Positions 17,732 to 25,759 of a stretch of 64,000 nucleotides of DNA are shown piece by piece; position 1 is the first letter of the stretch, and every line of letters starts with the position of its first letter. The stretch is taken from contig NZ_JAHKQT010000032.1 in the NCBI RefSeq assembly GCF_018861145.1, forward strand, positions 62,001 to 126,000. Direction: 5' to 3'. The position numbers and the translations under genes were made by a program. The stretch is from Poseidonibacter lekithochrous (GTDB taxonomy: Bacteria; Campylobacterota; Campylobacteria; Campylobacterales; Arcobacteraceae). Under the pieces are notes generated by a model. That model was not told the DNA's origin. It saw only the letters and a program-made list of their open reading frames with translations, and did no database searches.

Positions 17732-18452
17732 GTATTTACAGGATTTAATTAAATTATCAAAATTTGATACAGCAATTAGTATGTTTGAGCCAAAGATTGA
17801 AAATGAAAAGGCAAAATTAGCAACATTTGTTGAAACAGCAGAAGATATTAAAGCATCAATTAATACTCTTTATTTAGAGGTTGATGATATAAAATCAAAA
17901 AGAACAAAGAATAATATTCATTTATCTGAGTTAAAATCTAAGTTAGAGAGTATTTCTAAGAAAAATGATAATATTCATACAGAAAAAGAATTAAAAGCTT
18001 TACAATTAGAAGAAGAGATTTCTAAAGAACAAATTTCTTTTGCAAATGAAGAGATAGTTAGATTAGATACTTTAGCTGAATCTAAAGAAGAAAACTTAAA
18101 AGATTTACAAGAAAAATTAACTGAAGAAGAAGAGTCAATTAAAGATATTCAAGTTGCAGTTGATAACACTATTGAAGAAATTAACAAAGAAAGAAATGTT
18201 GTATATCAAGATAGAAGTGAATTATTAGAGAAATTTGATAATAAAATTTTAACATTCTATGAAAAAATAAAAAGATGGGCAAAAGATTCTGCTGTTGTTC
18301 CTGTAAGAAAACAAGCATGTTACGGTTGTTATATGAAAATTAATGACAAAACTTATGCTGAAGTGATTAAATCAGAAGAAATTGTTAACTGTCCACATTG
18401 TGGAAGAATTCTTTATAAAGAACCAGAAACTGAAGAGACTAAAGAGGCATAA
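17724..18452 (+). CDS. flgZ: FlgZ-like zinc-ribbon coiled-coil protein
   Basis: A 242-residue protein with a long coiled coil (about residues 20-185) and a C4 zinc ribbon (C199, C202, C223, C226). This is the plan of H. pylori HP0958/FlgZ, which stabilises the sigma factor RpoN and binds flagellin mRNA. From memory, the gene order matches H. pylori, where glyQ, a NIF3 gene, flgZ and waaA are neighbours. The TTG start follows GAAGGAGAA and overlaps the NIF3 gene. If this lineage lacks RpoN, as I recall for Arcobacter, the protein must have another task; related CdsZ proteins exist outside the phylum. Confidence 0.8.
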   Translation: MNKYLQDLIKLSKFDTAISMFEPKIENEKAKLATFVETAEDIKASINTLYLEVDDIKSKRTKNNIHLSELKSKLESISKKNDNIHTEKELKALQLEEEISKEQISFANEEIVRLDTLAESKEENLKDLQEKLTEEEESIKDIQVAVDNTIEEINKERNVVYQDRSELLEKFDNKILTFYEKIKRWAKDSAVVPVRKQACYGCYMKINDKTYAEVIKSEEIVNCPHCGRILYKEPETEETKEA

Positions 18453-18453
18453 C

Positions 18454-19605
18454 TTGAGCCTTTTTAGTATATTTTATTACTTACTATTGTTTGTAATTTA
18501 TATACTAGCTATTCCATATTTAATTTTTAAATCTAAAAACCCTAAATATAAACAAGCAATCCCCTCAAAATTTTTTCTTCGTAATAATCCTAGATTCAAA
18601 CAAGATGGTATTTGGTTTCACTCGTGTTCAATGGGTGAAACAAAAGCTATTAAACCTTTGATTGATTACTATAAAGATGAGGCCAATGTTTCGGTAATTA
18701 CTAATACAGGTTTTGAAGAAGCTTTAAAAATTACTTCAAATGTACGTTATTTACCTTTTGAAATATTTTTACCATTTTGGATAAGTAGACAAAAGGTTTT
18801 AGTAGTTATGGAAGCTGAACTATGGTTTATGTTATTTCTTTTTGCTAAGAAAAAAGGTGCAAAAACTTTTTTAATAAATGCAAGAATTTCTGATAAATCA
18901 TATAATTCTTATAAAAGATTTTCTTTCTTTTATAAAAGAATTTTTAAGAATATTGATAAAGTTTTTGCACAAAGTGATATAGATAAAAAAAGATTAGAAC
19001 AACTTGGTGCTTCAAATGTTGAAGTAATAGGTAATATTAAATTAGCTCAAGAGCCAAAAATAAATAATATATTTACAAAAGGTACTAAGCCTTTAATAAC
19101 AGCAGCGAGTACTCATGAAAATGAAGAAAAGTTAATACTTGAAGCATATGATAAAAAACAAGGACAATTAGTAATAGTTCCCCGTCATCCTGAAAGGTTT
19201 GAGAATGTTGATTTATTAATCAAAGAGTATATAAAAGGTAAGTCTTTAACTTATCATAGGTATTCAATACAAGAAGATTTTAAATCTGATATAATATTAG
19301 TAGATAAAATGGGTATTTTAAATGATATCTTTGCTATATCAGATGTAGTAATTTTAGGTGGTGCATTTGAAAAAGTTGGAGGACATAATCCAATTGAACC
19401 TGCATTTTTCAAATGCAAGTTAATTAGTGGTAAAAATATATTTAATCAAAAACCACTTTTTGAATGTGTAAAATATTTTTATTTAGTTGATAATGATGAA
19501 TTAAATAAATATTTAAATAATATAAAGAATCTAAGAAAAGCAGTTTTAACAAAAACTGGTTCAATAGATCCAATAATAAAGGAAATAAATGCCTGCAAGA
19601 GATAA
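18454..19605 (+). CDS. waaA: WaaA/KdtA, Kdo transferase
   Basis: Membrane-anchored 3-deoxy-D-manno-octulosonic acid transferase adding Kdo to lipid A precursor, an essential step of the LPS inner core. About 383 residues: an N-terminal membrane anchor (about residues 5-24), then WFHSCSMGETKA, TNTGFEEA, VMEAELWFM, INARISDKSYNSY, VIGNIKLA, and near the end LGGAFEKVGGHNPIEPA. I start at TTG 18454, six bases after AAGAGG and just behind the flgZ stop; an ATG at 18382 would read through flgZ in another frame and add an unrelated N-terminus. Confidence 0.93.
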   Translation: MSLFSIFYYLLLFVIYILAIPYLIFKSKNPKYKQAIPSKFFLRNNPRFKQDGIWFHSCSMGETKAIKPLIDYYKDEANVSVITNTGFEEALKITSNVRYLPFEIFLPFWISRQKVLVVMEAELWFMLFLFAKKKGAKTFLINARISDKSYNSYKRFSFFYKRIFKNIDKVFAQSDIDKKRLEQLGASNVEVIGNIKLAQEPKINNIFTKGTKPLITAASTHENEEKLILEAYDKKQGQLVIVPRHPERFENVDLLIKEYIKGKSLTYHRYSIQEDFKSDIILVDKMGILNDIFAISDVVILGGAFEKVGGHNPIEPAFFKCKLISGKNIFNQKPLFECVKYFYLVDNDELNKYLNNIKNLRKAVLTKTGSIDPIIKEINACKR

Positions 19606-20341
19606 AGCATACAAACTATTAGCAATTCAAGAAGGAATTTCAAATTCTAAAGCAAAAGAGTTAATAGATAAAGGCTTGGTAAGAGTTGGTGGAAAAAAAG
19701 TAATGATTGCACGTGGTGAGATTAGTGGTGATACACATTTCATTGTAAAAGATATTGCTCCAATAAAAGTAATTTTTCAAGATAATGATATTTTAGTAGT
19801 AGATAAACCTGCCTTTTTAACAGCTGATGAAGTTGCTAAAAAATATCCTGATGCAATTTTACTTAATAGACTTGATAAAGAAACAAGTGGTGTAATGATG
19901 TTTGCAAAAAATGAATTATTCCAAAATAGAGCAATAAAAGAATTTAAACATAATAAAGTTTATAAAGAGTATGTTGCTATTGTTGAAGGTAAGGTTATTG
20001 AAGAAATTGTTATTGATAAGCCAATTCTTACTACAAAAGATAGAGGAATGGCCAAATCAAAAATTGATGTTAAAAAAGGTAAACCAGCAAAATCAACTGT
20101 TTATCCAATGTTAGTTGAAGGTAACAAATCAAAAATAAAAGTTGTGATTGAATCTGGGCGTACTCATCAAATTAGAGTTCATTTAAACTCAGTTGGTTTA
20201 CCAATAATTGGTGATGGGGTTTATGGAAGAACTGCAACAAATGTTACAAGAGTATTATTACATTCAAAAGTTACAAAAATCTTTGATTATGTATTTGAGT
20301 CTAAAGAACCAAGAGAATTTAAAGTATACGAGTTTAATTAA
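19589..20341 (+). CDS. RluA-family pseudouridine synthase
   Basis: A 250-residue RNA pseudouridine synthase. An S4-like N-terminal segment (about residues 5-60: GISNSKAKELIDKGLVRVGGK) is followed by a compact catalytic domain with LLNRLDKETSG (catalytic Asp in RLDKETSG), VYKEYVAIVEG, SGRTHQIRVHL and IGDGVYG. The usual His before RLD is Asn here. Target RNA and position cannot be told. Overlaps waaA by 17 bases. Confidence 0.87.
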   Translation: MPARDKAYKLLAIQEGISNSKAKELIDKGLVRVGGKKVMIARGEISGDTHFIVKDIAPIKVIFQDNDILVVDKPAFLTADEVAKKYPDAILLNRLDKETSGVMMFAKNELFQNRAIKEFKHNKVYKEYVAIVEGKVIEEIVIDKPILTTKDRGMAKSKIDVKKGKPAKSTVYPMLVEGNKSKIKVVIESGRTHQIRVHLNSVGLPIIGDGVYGRTATNVTRVLLHSKVTKIFDYVFESKEPREFKVYEFN

Positions 20342-20515
20342 AAATTAAGTGAATAAACATAAGATCAAAATATCAAAAGTCCTATTTAAAGGGATTTTGG
20401 TATATATATAAATATATAAAAACTAAAACTAATCTTAAAAATTACATATTTAATCTATCTTGAAGTATAAAAAACGTATAATCCACAAAATTTAAAAAAA
20501 TCTAGGAGTTGAGCT
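20342..20515. other. spacer between the pseudouridine synthase and ffh
   Basis: AT-rich 174-base spacer. It contains an imperfect 10-bp hairpin (CAAAAGTCCT against AGGGATTTTG, about 20374-20398) that may end the upstream operon but lacks a T-run, and a TATAAT at 20477-20482 that is a fair -10 box for ffh. I see no small RNA or 4.5S RNA signature. Confidence 0.4.
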
Positions 20516-21868
20516 TTGTTTGATTCAATAACCGGTTCAATAAAAAATGCTGTTAATAAAATAAGACATAAAGATGATGTAGCTTCATTAAAAAAGGCAA
20601 CATTAGAATTAAAGAAATCTTTATTAAAAGCTGATGTACATCATAAAACAACAAAAGAATTAGTAACAGCAATTGAGCTTGAAACTAAAAGAGTTGGTAT
20701 TGGACAAGATTCATTTATTAATGCATTAAAAAGTGAATTAGTTAAAGTATTAACAACTCAAGGAAACCAAGGTTTCGTTTACTCAAACACTCCTCCTACT
20801 ACGATTTTAATGACAGGACTTCAAGGTTCTGGAAAAACGACAACTACAGGTAAATTAGCTACTTATTTAAAACAAAGAAAGAAAAAAGTTTTAGTTGCAG
20901 CTGGTGATTTACAAAGACTTGCAGCTGTAGAGCAGTTAAAACAAATTGCAACACAAATTGAAGTTGATGTGTATTTTGATGATAATGAAAAAGATCCTAT
21001 TAAAATTGCTCTTGGAGCAAAAGAGAAAGCTACAAAAGAACATTACGATGTTTTATTAATTGATACGGCAGGTCGTCTTGCAATTGATGAAGAATTAATG
21101 ACTCAATTAAAAGATGTAAGAGATGCAGTTAATCCAGATGAAATCTTTTATGTTGCAGATTCATTAACAGGACATGATGCTACAAAAACAGCATCTTCAT
21201 TTAAAGAGCAAATTGGAATTGATGGTGTAATTCTTTCTAAATATGATGGTGATACTAAAGGTGGGGTTGCTTTATCTATTGCTTCTCAAGTTGGTGTTCC
21301 ATTAAGATTTATAGGTACTGGTGAAAAAATGCCTGACCTTGAAGTATTTATTCCAGATAGAATAGTTTCAAGATTACTTGGACTTGGAGATATTGAAGGT
21401 TTAGCTGAAAAAACATCTGCAGTAATTGATGAAAAGAAAGCCAAAGAAGTAAGTAGAAAAATCAAAAAAGGTGAATTCAACTTTAATGACTTTTTAGACC
21501 AACTTGCAATGATGAGTAAATTAGGTTCTATGAAATCAATTATTGGAATGATTCCAGGTCTTTCACAAATGGCGGGACCTTTAAAAGATATGGACTTTGA
21601 AAACTCTGATGAAATAAAAAGAATTAAAGCCTTAATAGGTTCTATGACTGAAAAAGAAAGAATTGAACCTTCTTTAATGAATCCAAGTAGAAAGAAAAGA
21701 ATTGCAAAAGGTTCTGGACTTTCTGAAGTACAAATAAATAAAATTTTAAAACAATTTAAGAATGCTTCAAAAATGGCTAAGAAATTATCATCAAAAGGTG
21801 GAATGAAAGGCTTACAAAATATGATGTCTCAAATGGGGCCTGGTGGAATGCCTAAGTTACCAAGGTAG
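20516..21868 (+). CDS. ffh: Ffh, signal recognition particle GTPase
   Basis: Protein component of SRP, targeting membrane proteins co-translationally. The 450-residue protein has the N domain, the G domain with GLQGSGKTTTTGKLA (about residue 101), DTAGR, TKGG and a C-terminal Met-rich M domain ending in GGMKGLQNMMSQMGPGGMPK. The TTG start is chosen because AGGAG lies eight bases upstream and the N domain begins there. It heads ffh-rpsP-khpA-rimM, an order common in bacteria. Confidence 0.97.
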   Translation: MFDSITGSIKNAVNKIRHKDDVASLKKATLELKKSLLKADVHHKTTKELVTAIELETKRVGIGQDSFINALKSELVKVLTTQGNQGFVYSNTPPTTILMTGLQGSGKTTTTGKLATYLKQRKKKVLVAAGDLQRLAAVEQLKQIATQIEVDVYFDDNEKDPIKIALGAKEKATKEHYDVLLIDTAGRLAIDEELMTQLKDVRDAVNPDEIFYVADSLTGHDATKTASSFKEQIGIDGVILSKYDGDTKGGVALSIASQVGVPLRFIGTGEKMPDLEVFIPDRIVSRLLGLGDIEGLAEKTSAVIDEKKAKEVSRKIKKGEFNFNDFLDQLAMMSKLGSMKSIIGMIPGLSQMAGPLKDMDFENSDEIKRIKALIGSMTEKERIEPSLMNPSRKKRIAKGSGLSEVQINKILKQFKNASKMAKKLSSKGGMKGLQNMMSQMGPGGMPKLPR

Positions 21869-21955
21869 TAAATTATAAATAGTGTTGAGCTGTGAACTCA
21901 CTTGGAGTTTAGATTTCAATACTATAATAAAAGTATAAAAAAAAAGGAAAAAAAC

Positions 21956-22183
21956 ATGACAGTAATTAGATTAACAAGAATGGGAAGAAACAAAAAACCA
22001 TTTTACAGAATCGTTGTAACAGACTCAAGAAAAAGAAGAGATTCAGGATGGATTGAATCAATTGGTTACTTTAACCCAGTTGCAGAGCCAAAAGTATTAA
22101 AAATTGACCAAGAAAGATATGATTACTGGTTAAGTGTTGGTGCTAAACCTTCTGAAAAAGTTGCAAAATTAGCAGCTAAATAA
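21956..22183 (+). CDS. rpsP: ribosomal protein bS16
   Basis: 30S ribosomal protein S16, 75 residues, starting [20 protein letters not shown], with [15 protein letters not shown]. The frame can be extended upstream to 21902, but the ATG at 21956 follows AAAAAGGAAAA and starts exactly at the conserved N-terminus. A TATAAT at 21923-21928 might provide a promoter of its own. Confidence 0.96.
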   Translation: MTVIRLTRMGRNKKPFYRIVVTDSRKRRDSGWIESIGYFNPVAEPKVLKIDQERYDYWLSVGAKPSEKVAKLAAK

Positions 22184-22200
22184 TTAGTTGATTAATAGCT

Positions 22201-22440
22201 ATGATTACTGATTTTATTGAAAACTATGCAAAACTGATTGTTAGTGTGCCTGAAGATGTAACTGTAAGTCAAAAGTTAATTGATGAAACTTTTGCTGAGA
22301 TTACAGTTGAGGCAAATAGTTCAGATATTGGTAAACTTATTGGGAAAAATGGTAACATGATTAATGCTTTAAAAACTATGGCAAATGGTTGTAAAGCAAA
22401 AGATGGTGTATCATATAAAATTCAAGTTATTGCAAAGTAG
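22201..22440 (+). CDS. khpA: KhpA-like KH-domain RNA-binding protein
   Basis: A 79-residue protein consisting of one type II KH domain, with the RNA-binding GxxG loop in GKLIGKNGNMINAL. In many bacteria it lies between rpsP and rimM, as here, and acts as a small RNA chaperone. The spacing of 17 bases after rpsP and 9 before rimM supports one transcript. Confidence 0.9.
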   Translation: MITDFIENYAKLIVSVPEDVTVSQKLIDETFAEITVEANSSDIGKLIGKNGNMINALKTMANGCKAKDGVSYKIQVIAK

Positions 22441-22449
22441 TCTGGGAAT

Positions 22450-22980
22450 ATGAACAATAATATATACGTAGCTAAATTAGGAAAAACTGTAGGATTAAAG
22501 GGGCATTTAAAGCTTCATATAGACTCAGATTTTCCTGAACAATTTAAAAAAAATGCAATTTTTATAAGTAACCGAAAAGTTACTTTAAAAGTTGTTGAAT
22601 ACAATGCAGGTCGAGATATAGTTTTATTTGAAAACTATGAAAATATTGATCTTGCAAAAAAACTTATAAATCAAGAACTTTTTGCATCACCTGAACAAAC
22701 AAGAGAAAGTTGTAATTTAAAAGAGAATGAATTCTTTTGGTTTGATTTAATTGGATGTACAGTGTTTGAAAATGATTTAAAACTAGGTTTAGTAAAAGAT
22801 ATACATAGGTATCCAATTAGTGATTATCTTGAAATTCAGACTGATGAATCTTTAGTTACTAAAAATCTTCCTGAAACTTTTTTATTACCACATATCTTTG
22901 ATACATATATTACAAGTGTAAATATACAAGATAAAGAGATAAAAGTTAAAGATGCTTATTCTATTTTAGAAAACTCTTAA
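22450..22980 (+). CDS. rimM: RimM, 16S rRNA processing factor
   Basis: Ribosome maturation factor acting on the 30S head, 176 residues. It has the N-terminal VAKLGKTVGLKGHLKLH motif and a C-terminal PRC-barrel beginning near FWFDLIGCTVFE, ending with the LLPHIFDTYI-like segment. It is in its usual place after rpsP and the KH gene. The stop converges with a minus-strand gene ten bases away; a small 7-bp hairpin (22977-22994) overlaps both ends. Confidence 0.92.
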   Translation: MNNNIYVAKLGKTVGLKGHLKLHIDSDFPEQFKKNAIFISNRKVTLKVVEYNAGRDIVLFENYENIDLAKKLINQELFASPEQTRESCNLKENEFFWFDLIGCTVFENDLKLGLVKDIHRYPISDYLEIQTDESLVTKNLPETFLLPHIFDTYITSVNIQDKEIKVKDAYSILENS

Positions 22981-22990
22981 AAGTCTTCTT

Positions 22991-23983
22991 TTAATAATTA
23001 CATCTTTTATCAAATTCTTCTTTCGTTAATTCAACTTTATACGAATTAACTATACCTTTTTCTTGTAATTTCTTATATAATTCATTTCTAAGTGTATTGT
23101 CTTCAAATGGTCCATAATATATCTCTATTCTATTTAACTCATCTCTACAAAGCTTTATATTGCTACTAATAGCAGTAATTCTATCTAAATAAGATTTATA
23201 TAGTTCACCTTTTATTTTTGCAACATTAATTAAAGGAATAAATTTATTTTCTTCTTTTACAATTACTTCTAGTTCTTTAGTGTTTTTTTGATCTTCTTGA
23301 AGAACTATTTCTTTTTCTATTACTTCTTTCTTTATTAACTCTTCTTTTTGCATTTCTAGTAAATTTTTACTATCTATCATTTCATTTCTTAATACAATAG
23401 CTTCATTCTTCAGTAATTCTAGTTCTTTTTTTTGTTTTTCTAATGCAATTTTCTTATTTTCTAATTCTTCTTTCTCTTTAGATATTTTTTCTTCTTCCAA
23501 AACTAAAGCTTCTTTCTTTTTCTTTTCTTCTTCTAGTTTTATTTTTTTCTCTTCTTCTAGTTTTTCTCTTCTATTATTTTCTTCTTCTGCAATTATATTT
23601 TTATTTGTAAGCAATAAGAGCTGTTTATTCAACTTCTTTGAGTTGATATCACTTATATTAAAACTATTTTCTTTTATTATGGGGTTTTGTTGTTCTATTA
23701 TTTTTGTATTCTTTGGTTCTTCTTTTTCTTCAAAAAAACCCATAAAAAATAGTATAGCTCCCACTATTAAAACTAATAATAAAAATCCTACTAAGCCAAA
23801 TAATATTTTATTTAAAAATGGAACTTTTTTTTGTTTTTTTATTTCTTTATCTTCCGATTGATTATGATCATGTATTTTTTGAGCTTTATCATTAGACTCA
23901 TCTATTTTAACAGAATTATTAGTTTCCTCTTCTATATTAAGAGTTTCTTCTTTTATTTCTTCAATAGTGTCATCTTGCATCAT
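22991..23983 (-). CDS. membrane-anchored coiled-coil protein with a SPOR-like C-terminus
   Basis: A 330-residue protein I do not recognise as a named family. It has an acidic cytoplasmic N-terminus (residues 1-50), one membrane helix (about 56-80), a long Glu/Lys-rich coiled coil (about 115-250) and a C-terminal domain with IEIYYGPFEDNTLRNELYKKL, written in parts: IEIYYGPF then EDNTLRNELYKKL. The GPF followed by a helix and strand recalls SPOR peptidoglycan-binding domains. Inside-out topology with periplasmic C-terminus is inferred. Third gene of the minus-strand flgG operon, so an envelope task linked to the flagellum is possible. Confidence 0.6.
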   Translation of the reverse strand: MMQDDTIEEIKEETLNIEEETNNSVKIDESNDKAQKIHDHNQSEDKEIKKQKKVPFLNKILFGLVGFLLLVLIVGAILFFMGFFEEKEEPKNTKIIEQQNPIIKENSFNISDINSKKLNKQLLLLTNKNIIAEEENNRREKLEEEKKIKLEEEKKKKEALVLEEEKISKEKEELENKKIALEKQKKELELLKNEAIVLRNEMIDSKNLLEMQKEELIKKEVIEKEIVLQEDQKNTKELEVIVKEENKFIPLINVAKIKGELYKSYLDRITAISSNIKLCRDELNRIEIYYGPFEDNTLRNELYKKLQEKGIVNSYKVELTKEEFDKRCNY

Positions 23984-23994
23984 GTACTCTTTTT

Positions 23995-24405
23995 TTAGGA
24001 TTTTCTTTTTTCTTTTTGTTTAGCTAATATTTTTTCTTTATTTTTTTGATAATAATCTCTTCGATACTGTCTTAATTCTTCTTTCTTCTTTTCTCTATAT
24101 TCTTTATCATATTCTAATCTTTTCTCTTTATTTTCAGCATAATACTCTTTTTTTCTATTTTTGTATTCATTTATTTTTGCAACAATTAACTCTTTTCTAT
24201 CATCAACATGAGCTTTTTGAGCCTTTGCTATTTCTTTAATTTTACTCTTAAAGTTTTCACTATTAAATTCTTTTGAATAATCAATTTCTTTAATTTTAGA
24301 TTTACTTTTATTTGTAAATTTCTTCTTTAAATAATATTCTTTCTTCTTTTTTTTATGTTTTAAGAAGTTTTTTTCTCGAAGTTTTTTTAACTCTTCTAAA
24401 TTCAT
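23995..24405 (-). CDS. highly basic Lys/Glu/Tyr-rich protein of unknown function
   Basis: A 136-residue protein of extreme composition, mostly Lys, Glu, Arg and Tyr, with no signal peptide or membrane segment. The C-terminal half repeats a pattern like YYxxNKEKxxxY (KEYYAENKEKRLEYDKEY, then RDYYQKNKEKILAKQKEK), predicting a long charged helix. Similar repeats occur in diverse nucleic-acid-associated proteins, but I cannot assign a function. It lies 15 bases after flgG and 11 before the membrane coiled-coil gene, all on the minus strand. The intact frame with tight operon spacing argues for a real gene. Confidence 0.6.
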   Translation of the reverse strand: MNLEELKKLREKNFLKHKKKKKEYYLKKKFTNKSKSKIKEIDYSKEFNSENFKSKIKEIAKAQKAHVDDRKELIVAKINEYKNRKKEYYAENKEKRLEYDKEYREKKKEELRQYRRDYYQKNKEKILAKQKEKRKS

Positions 24406-24420
24406 CTATTATCTATTTAC

Positions 24421-25209
24421 CTAACTTTTTAATCTATTTACTGTATCTAGCATACTATCAGTTGTAGTTATTGCCTTAGAATTAGCTTCATACGCTCTTT
24501 GTGCTGTAATTAAATCAACCATTTCATTTACAAGCTTTACATTTGAAAGTTCAATCATTCCTTGTCTAATCCCTCCAAACTGATCTGTAGTTGGATTTTC
24601 TACTTGTACTGCTCCTGATGCATCACTTTCCATGTATAAAGATTCTCCTAGAGGAATAAGACCTGCTGGATTTATAAAATCAGCAAGTTCAATTTGACCT
24701 AACTCTTGTGATACACCAGTTGAAGGATCTGTAGCACTTACTATTCCATCCGTTCCAATAGTAACATCAGTAACATTATCAGGAACTACTATTTGTGGTT
24801 CTAATTCATATCCATTACCATTCACAATAGTACCTTCTGAATTTAATTTAAAAGCACCATTTCTTGAATATGCTGTTTCTCCACTAGGTAGTGTAATTTG
24901 AAAGAAACCATTTCCCTCAATTGCTAAATCCAAAGTATTTGATGTTAATTTCAAATCACCTTCAGAAAAATTTTTTTGTATTCCTGAGATTCTAACACCA
25001 AGCCCTGTATCAATTCCAGTAGGATTTCTTGTTGTTTGTGATGTTTGTCCTGCTGTATAGTTTAACGTTTCATACATTAGGTCTTGAAATTCAGCTCTAT
25101 CTTGTTTAAAACCACTAGTATTTACATTTGCAATATTATTTGATGTAACATCAATCTGATGTTGCATTGCATTCATTCCTGTAGCTGCTGTGTAAAGTCC
25201 TCTAATCAT
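24421..25209 (-). CDS. flgG: FlgG, distal rod protein
   Basis: Structural protein of the distal flagellar rod. The 262-residue product begins MIRGLYTAATGMNAMQHQ, with SNNIANVNTSGFKQDRAEF, the central FFQITLPSGETAYSRNG strand region and the C-terminal SNVKLVNEMVDLITAQRAYEANSKAI helix, all typical of FlgG at standard length. It is the first gene of a minus-strand operon, divergent from cheY; a TATAAT box reading left lies at 25242-25247. Confidence 0.96.
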   Translation of the reverse strand: MIRGLYTAATGMNAMQHQIDVTSNNIANVNTSGFKQDRAEFQDLMYETLNYTAGQTSQTTRNPTGIDTGLGVRISGIQKNFSEGDLKLTSNTLDLAIEGNGFFQITLPSGETAYSRNGAFKLNSEGTIVNGNGYELEPQIVVPDNVTDVTIGTDGIVSATDPSTGVSQELGQIELADFINPAGLIPLGESLYMESDASGAVQVENPTTDQFGGIRQGMIELSNVKLVNEMVDLITAQRAYEANSKAITTTDSMLDTVNRLKS

Positions 25210-25241
25210 AGTTTTTCCTTTAGAGTTTTATATATTTTATC

Positions 25242-25247
25242 ATTATA
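25242..25247 (-). promoter_or_regulatory. putative -10 element for the flgG operon
   Basis: Read on the minus strand this is TATAAT, 33 bases ahead of the flgG start. In epsilon relatives flgG is often sigma-54-dependent, but I see no GG/GC-type sigma-54 element in the 164-base divergent spacer. Confidence 0.45.
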
Positions 25248-25324
25248 TTTTAAGATGAATTAAAATTAGATAAATCTTAAAAATTATTTTTTACATATTA
25301 AGTGAAAATTTAAAACAAATCATA

Positions 25325-25330
25325 TATAAT
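25325..25330 (+). promoter_or_regulatory. putative -10 element for cheY and the flagellar operon
   Basis: TATAAT 44 bases before the cheY start, in the divergent cheY-flgG spacer. A second weaker TATAAT-like match lies nearer the gene (about 25351). No clear -35 box is visible. Confidence 0.4.
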
Positions 25331-25373
25331 AAGTGATATATTAAAATTATAATAAATAATAAAGGGTTAAGTA

Positions 25374-25745
25374 ATGAAAATTCTTATAGTTGATGACAGT
25401 TCTACAATGAGAAGAATTATTGGGAATGTAGTTCAACAATTAGGTTTTAAAAAAGAAGATTTTGATGAAGCTGAAGATGGTGTAAAAGCTTGGAAACTTC
25501 TTGGTGAATCTCAATATGATGTAATCTTAACAGATTGGAATATGCCTAATATGAATGGTTTAGAACTAGTTAAAAAGACTAGAGGTGAGGGGTCTCACAT
25601 GAAAACACCAATTATTATGATTACTACTGAGGGTGGTAAAGGAGAAGTTATCACAGCTTTAAAAGCTGGTGTTAATAACTATATTGTTAAGCCTTTTAAT
25701 GCAGAAATTTTAAAAGAAAAGCTTGATGGAGTATTAAAAAAATAA
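25374..25745 (+). CDS. cheY: CheY, chemotaxis response regulator
   Basis: Single-domain receiver of 123 residues that carries the phosphoryl signal from CheA to the motor switch. The acidic pocket (VDDSS), the phosphorylation site in LTDWNMPNMNGLE, ITTEGG (Thr) and VKPF (Lys) are all intact. It is followed 14 bases later by a CheZ-like gene and then rod genes, fitting a role at the switch. AAAGGGTTAAGTA precedes the ATG. Confidence 0.94.
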   Translation: MKILIVDDSSTMRRIIGNVVQQLGFKKEDFDEAEDGVKAWKLLGESQYDVILTDWNMPNMNGLELVKKTRGEGSHMKTPIIMITTEGGKGEVITALKAGVNNYIVKPFNAEILKEKLDGVLKK

Positions 25746-25759
25746 TATAAGGTTTTAGT

